Assembly: GCF_001013905.1 (NCBI RefSeq)
Contig: NZ_LN831790.1
Location: forward strand, 2,170,001 to 2,234,000
Direction of reading: 5' to 3'
DNA: 64,000 nucleotides
Source of the DNA: Streptomyces leeuwenhoekii
Lineage (GTDB): Bacteria > Actinomycetota > Actinomycetes > Streptomycetales > Streptomycetaceae
The notes beneath the pieces were generated by a model. It did no database searches. It was given only the letters and a program-made list of their open reading frames with translations, and was not told where the DNA came from. This document shows, piece by piece, positions 60,749 through 64,000 of this stretch (its first letter is position 1; each line of letters begins with the position of its first letter). The position numbers and the translations under genes were made by a program.

Positions 60749-61329
60749 GGGTTCACCTCGAAGGCGCGCGCACGCCGTACCTGATCCGGGTCGTCCATGG
60801 CGGCGCGGATCTCCTCCTCGCGGCCGTGCTCCACGAAGTGGTCGACCTTGACCTCGACGAAGAGGGCGTCGGCGCGGACGGCGACGGGGCCGTCCGGACC
60901 GCCGATCCGGCCGGTGGCGGTGGAGTAGATCTTCCGCCCGGCCACGGCCGTCACCTCGGCCTCCAGGTGCAGCGTGGTGCCGACGGGCACGGGCCGCAGG
61001 AAGTCGGTCTCCAGGCGCCCGGTCACGGCGATCGTGCGCAGCAGCCAGTTGAGGGAGCCGAGCGTCTCGTCCAGGGCGCTGGCCAGCACCCCGCCGTGGG
61101 CGAGGCCGGGGGCGCCCTGGTGGGCGGGCTGCACGGTGAACTCGGCGGTGATCGACACGCCTTCGCCGGCCCGCGCCTGGAGGTGCAGTCCGTGGGGCTG
61201 CTCGCCGCCGCAGCCGAAACACTGGCCGTAGTGGGCGCCGAGGAGCTCGCCGGGCGCGGGCGCGTCGGGATGGCGCACGGGGCGCACCGCACCGGCGGGA
61301 GGCTGAAGAGCTGCGGAAGTACCACTCAC
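60745..61329 (-). CDS. PaaI-family hotdog thioesterase
   Basis: A 194-residue protein with a hotdog fold: YGQCFGCGGEQPHGLHL, HQGAPGLAHGGVLASALDETLG (the HGG motif), DFLRPVPVGTTLHLEAEV. It has a Cys pair at CFGCG that may bind a metal. Hydrolyses an acyl-CoA. GTG at 61329; divergent from the DUF3093 gene at 58 bp. Confidence 0.92.
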   Translation of the reverse strand: MSGTSAALQPPAGAVRPVRHPDAPAPGELLGAHYGQCFGCGGEQPHGLHLQARAGEGVSITAEFTVQPAHQGAPGLAHGGVLASALDETLGSLNWLLRTIAVTGRLETDFLRPVPVGTTLHLEAEVTAVAGRKIYSTATGRIGGPDGPVAVRADALFVEVKVDHFVEHGREEEIRAAMDDPDQVRRARAFEVNP

Positions 61330-61387
61330 AGGCGCAGACCTTACCCGCGCGTCGGTGGTATCCGGGTACCGTGCCAAGCTTGACCTC

Positions 61388-61861
61388 ATGCAGCTTGCCG
61401 CCGCCCCGTACGAAGAACGCCTGACCGCGCCCCGCTCCTGGTGGCTGATCTCTTTCCTGGTGGGGGTTTCGGCCGCCCTGATCCTGCTGCCGTTCGGCAC
61501 GCTGCCGATGCTCGGCGGCCTCGCCGGCGGCACGGCGGTGGCTGCGGTGGCGGCCAGCTCCTACGGCTCCGTCCGCATCCGTGTGGTGGGCGACTCGCTG
61601 ATCGCGGGTGACGCGCGGATCCCGGTCGCGGCGCTGGGCGAGGCGGAGATCCTGGACGCCGAGGAGGCCCGGGCCTGGCGCACGCACAAGGCCGACACCC
61701 GCGCCTTCCTGCTGCTGCGCGCCTACATCCCGACGGCGGTGCGCGTGCCGGTCACCGATCCGCAGGACCCGACCCCGTACCTGTACCTGTCGACCCGCGA
61801 ACCGGAGCTCCTGGCGCAGGCCCTGCGCGCGGCGAAGGCGGAGGCGGAGACGGAGGCGTAG
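61388..61861 (+). CDS. DUF3093 family membrane protein
   Basis: A 157-residue protein with two N-terminal helices (WWLISFLVGVSAALILLPF and LGGLAGGTAVAAVAASSY) and a soluble end (VPVTDPQDPTPYLYLSTREPELL). DUF3093; function unknown, confined to actinobacteria and near dut. Confidence 0.9.
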   Translation: MQLAAAPYEERLTAPRSWWLISFLVGVSAALILLPFGTLPMLGGLAGGTAVAAVAASSYGSVRIRVVGDSLIAGDARIPVAALGEAEILDAEEARAWRTHKADTRAFLLLRAYIPTAVRVPVTDPQDPTPYLYLSTREPELLAQALRAAKAEAETEA

Positions 61862-61991
61862 GGACCGCCGAGGGCGCCTGCCGTCTGTCGTCTGCCGTCG
61901 GAGCAGAGGACCGGGGGCGCGTCGCGGTCACGTCCGTCGTCGGGGGCGGCCGAGCCGAGCCGTCGGGACGGCAGCGCATCGAGCGCGGGGG

Positions 61992-62924
61992 TCAGTGGCC
62001 GTCCTCGTGGGGGCGGCGGCCGGGGTCTTTCCCGAAGTCGCCCATCTCCAGGGCGTCGGCCGGACGCTCCAGGGCGGGCAGTTCCTCCAGCGCGTCCCAG
62101 GGCACCTGGACCTTGCGCAGGTCCGCCCGGACCCTGTCGGCCAGCTTCCTGGTCTCCCGCCGGTTCATCGCGGCGCCCACGGCCGCTCCGACCAGGAACG
62201 GCGTGAGGTTCGGCAGACTGCGCACCATCCGCTTCATGATCCGCTGGCGCAGCTCGCGTTTGGCGTGGCCGTTCAGCGCGGCGCTCAGCGTCGACGGCCT
62301 GCTCACGTCGACCCGGCGCTCCGACGACCAGGCGTGCAGATAGGCGGTGCTGCGCTGTCTGAGGTCTCCGGGCGGGCGTATGCCGTACACCTCGTGGAGT
62401 TCGGCGATGAGCTTCAGCTCGATCGCGGCGACGCCGGTGACCTCGGCGGCCAGCTCCGTGGGCATCGCGGGCGGCACCGGCAGCATCGCCGCCGCACCGA
62501 TGCCCGCTCCGACCGTGGCCGTGCCTCTCATGGCACCCGTCACCAGTTTGTCGGCGAGCTCCTCGGGGCCGAGACCCGGGAACTGCCGGCGAAGTGTCGC
62601 CAGGTCCCGCACGGGGACCCGGGGGGCGACCTCGATGATCCGGTCGGCGAGGTGACCCAGGGCGGCCCGGACGCGGTCGCCGCTGGTGCGGACGCCCTGC
62701 CGGGCCTTGTCCCGGATCACCCCCGACCGGCGTCGAGCGGCCGGCGCGGGGACCTCCACGGGCGCCGGGAGGTCACTGCGTTCGGCCGCCGGTTCGAGCG
62801 AGGCCCCTCCCTTGTCGGTCGGGCCTCGCTCTGCGTCACGCGCGCGGTGCGGGCCGTCGTACGGCCCTCGGTCCGCTCCCCGCGGGGAGAAGCGGCGCTT
62901 CCAGGGAGGGGTCGAGCCAGTCAC
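61992..62924 (-). CDS. Hypothetical protein, EcsC-like
   Basis: A 310-residue protein. A disordered charged N-terminus (about 65 residues) precedes a mainly helical region with GAGIGAAAMLPVPPAMPTELAAEV and LIAELHEVYG, which recalls the EcsC family. The end has RRETRKLADRVRADLRK. GTG start; it is 13 bp downstream of the DUF4193 gene. Confidence 0.75.
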   Translation of the reverse strand: MTGSTPPWKRRFSPRGADRGPYDGPHRARDAERGPTDKGGASLEPAAERSDLPAPVEVPAPAARRRSGVIRDKARQGVRTSGDRVRAALGHLADRIIEVAPRVPVRDLATLRRQFPGLGPEELADKLVTGAMRGTATVGAGIGAAAMLPVPPAMPTELAAEVTGVAAIELKLIAELHEVYGIRPPGDLRQRSTAYLHAWSSERRVDVSRPSTLSAALNGHAKRELRQRIMKRMVRSLPNLTPFLVGAAVGAAMNRRETRKLADRVRADLRKVQVPWDALEELPALERPADALEMGDFGKDPGRRPHEDGH

Positions 62925-62937
62925 GGCCGACCGGTCC

Positions 62938-63234
62938 TCAGTCGCAGTCGCGGCAGATCGGCTGGCCGTTCTTCTCCCGGGCCAGCTGGCTGCGGTGGTG
63001 CACCAGGAAGCAGCTCATGCAGGTGAACTCGTCCTGCTGCTTCGGGAGCACCCGGACCGCCAGCTCCTCGTTCGAGAGGTCGGCGCCGGGAAGCTCGAGG
63101 CCCTCGGCGGCCTCGAACTCGTCGACGTCCACCGCGGAGGCGGACTTGTCGTTCCTCCGGGCCTTCAGCTCTTCGAGACTGTCCGAGTCGACATCGTCGT
63201 CGGTCTTGCGTGGAGTGTCGTAATCGGTTGCCAT
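62938..63234 (-). CDS. DUF4193 family zinc-ribbon-like protein
   Basis: A 98-residue acidic protein with a four-Cys cluster at the end (FTCMSCFLVHH and PICRDCD) that probably binds zinc. MATDYDTPRKTDDDVDSDSL start. DUF4193 is very conserved in actinobacteria; the function is unknown. ATG at 63234 after GGGGGAGAGCGAT. Confidence 0.93.
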   Translation of the reverse strand: MATDYDTPRKTDDDVDSDSLEELKARRNDKSASAVDVDEFEAAEGLELPGADLSNEELAVRVLPKQQDEFTCMSCFLVHHRSQLAREKNGQPICRDCD

Positions 63235-63462
63235 ATCGCTCTCCCCCTCTGGGTGTCTGCGGTGTCTTCCGCGCACGTAACGCGTGAGAGGCCGGACTTG
63301 TGCCCGACCTGAGGCGGAGATTTTGCCTCACATCAAGGTCTGTTACTCAATCGACACCCAACCGGACTCCGCTCGAGTGATCGGCTTGGATGGCGATGGG
63401 GACCGTACACGGTCGCATAGCCGCACTTCAAAGCCGCCTCCCCGTGTACTTCCCGTGATCAA

Positions 63463-63503
63463 GACCCCTGAAAACCCGGATTTTCCGGGCGTTCCAAGGG
63501 GTC
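63463..63503. terminator. Nested hairpin in the cutS-DUF4193 gap
   Basis: Outer arms GACCCCT and AGGGGTC enclose inner arms CCCGGA and TCCGGG with TTT between. The two helices could stack into one long hairpin. It lies about 150 bp after the sensor kinase stop and may end that transcript, or belong to the DUF4193 leader. Confidence 0.45.
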
Positions 63504-63541
63504 GGGGGTTCACGTTCAGTGAATGGCTGGAAAAGTGCCGC

Positions 63542-63555
63542 TGTGATCGATCACA
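63542..63555. promoter_or_regulatory. Perfect palindrome TGTGATCGATCACA
   Basis: A 14-bp perfect palindrome, GTG-6-CAC, which fits part of the Crp motif of Streptomyces (GTG-N6-GNCAC) and E. coli Crp half sites. It stands 307 bp before the DUF4193 start and 96 bp past the kinase end. A further GTGATC follows at 63560. Confidence 0.5.
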
Positions 63556-63650
63556 CACGTGATCTCCGGCTTGCCGCGCGCACGAGCTCCCGAAAATTCA
63601 GCGCAAAGCGAACATCTTCGGAGGTCGCCGCAGTGCTCTGCGCCATGGTC

Positions 63651-64000
63651 TCAGACCGGCAGGCTGACCCGCATCACGAGCCCTCCTCCCTCTCGCGGCT
63701 GCGCGGAGATGTGGCCGCCGTGCGCCCGGGCCACGGACCGGACGATGGACAGGCCGAGGCCCACCCCCTTGTCACTGCCCGTGCGCTCGGTCCGCAACCG
63801 CCGGAACGGCTCGAAGATGTTGTCGATCTCGTAGGCCGGCACGACCGGCCCCGTGTTGCTCACCACCAGGATCGCCTGGCCGTGCTGGACATCGGTGGTG
63901 ACCTCGACCCAGCCGTTCTCGGCCACGTTGTAGCGCACGGCGTTCTGCACCAGGTTCAGGGCGATCCGTTCCAGCAGCACACCGTTGCCCTGGACCACCG
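63651..64000 (-). CDS. CutS-like sensor histidine kinase, C-terminal part
   Basis: The frame runs off the right end of the window. It holds the HATPase: ERIALNLVQNAVRYNVAENGW (N box), VSNTGPVVPAYEIDNIFEPFRRL (G1/F boxes), GLGLSIVRSVARAHGGHI (G2). The link to DUF4193 and dut suggests the CutRS system of Streptomyces. The N-terminal sensor and His box are outside. Confidence 0.88.
   Translation of the reverse strand, partial: VVQGNGVLLERIALNLVQNAVRYNVAENGWVEVTTDVQHGQAILVVSNTGPVVPAYEIDNIFEPFRRLRTERTGSDKGVGLGLSIVRSVARAHGGHISAQPREGGGLVMRVSLPV

Noticed and set aside
63343..63558. 71-codon minus-strand frame in the cutS-DUF4193 gap
   Set aside because: Lacks a ribosome site and codon bias, and overlaps the hairpin and palindrome; more likely regulatory DNA.

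Overview
The window is chromosomal DNA from a Streptomyces-like actinomycete. The evidence is very high G+C, strong third-position GC bias, frequent GTG starts, 4-bp ATGA/GTGA start-stop overlaps, a complete cvnA-B-C-D 'conservon', SpoIIE-type phosphatases, a SigB/F/G-type sigma factor, RNase J and several actinomycete-only families (DUF3093, DUF3159, DUF3710, DUF4193, DUF5994, DUF3140). No rRNA, tRNA or CRISPR array was seen.

Layout. (1) 1-3.4 kb: end of a catabolic operon (FAH hydrolase, two SDR dehydrogenases, two-subunit CoA transferase). (2) 3.7-6 kb: an orphan amidinotransferase and a one-gene EVE-like/PD-(D/E)XK protein that looks like a modification-dependent nuclease. (3) 6-12.8 kb: an iron/siderophore-type ABC importer operon, a DJ-1/PfpI protein, two GlxA-type AraC regulators and a divergent cyanamide-hydratase-like HD protein. 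(4) 12.9-17.6 kb and 22.7-39.4 kb: a general-stress island with hemerythrin, YbdK-like ligase, Hsp20, GrpE beside a dnaK remnant, two divergent SpoIIE phosphatases plus a STAS antagonist, CsbD, YihY/BrkB, a SigB-family sigma factor, RNase J, DUF5994, PRC-barrel, a Na+/H+ antiporter, DUF3140, an SDR and several tiny membrane proteins. Promoters resembling GNNT-N14-16-GGGTA occur upstream of the hemerythrin and sigma genes. (5) 17.7-22.6 kb, inside the island: a non-phosphorylative L-fucose-type sugar operon with its divergent FadR-family regulator and three operator-like sites.

(6) 35-36.4 kb and 39.7-42.6 kb are gene graveyards: truncated GH3 glucosidase, LacI and MmyB pieces, then a decayed UvrD-like helicase, a helicase tail, a DISARM DrmA-like fragment, a MarR remnant and an IS5-like fragment. 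(7) 42.7-46.4 kb: a complete conservon (NIT/HAMP kinase-like CvnA, roadblock CvnB, DUF742 CvnC, GTPase CvnD). (8) 46.8-52.0 kb: an accessory segment with an IS3 remnant, a frameshifted IS transposase, an HTH protein with a striking inverted repeat and a secreted CBM2-GH5 cellulase. Part of it (47.4-52.0 kb) is bounded by a direct repeat made of the 3' end of an RNA methyltransferase gene, the pattern left by an element integrated into a gene 3' end.

(9) 52.0-64 kb is core chromosome: RNA uridine methyltransferase, APC permease, two TrkA-type K+ regulators, DUF3159, OB-fold protein, DUF3710, dUTPase, PaaI thioesterase, DUF3093, a large hypothetical protein, DUF4193 and the end of a CutS-like sensor kinase. 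The window therefore alternates conserved housekeeping genes with stress, catabolic and decayed mobile/defence DNA.
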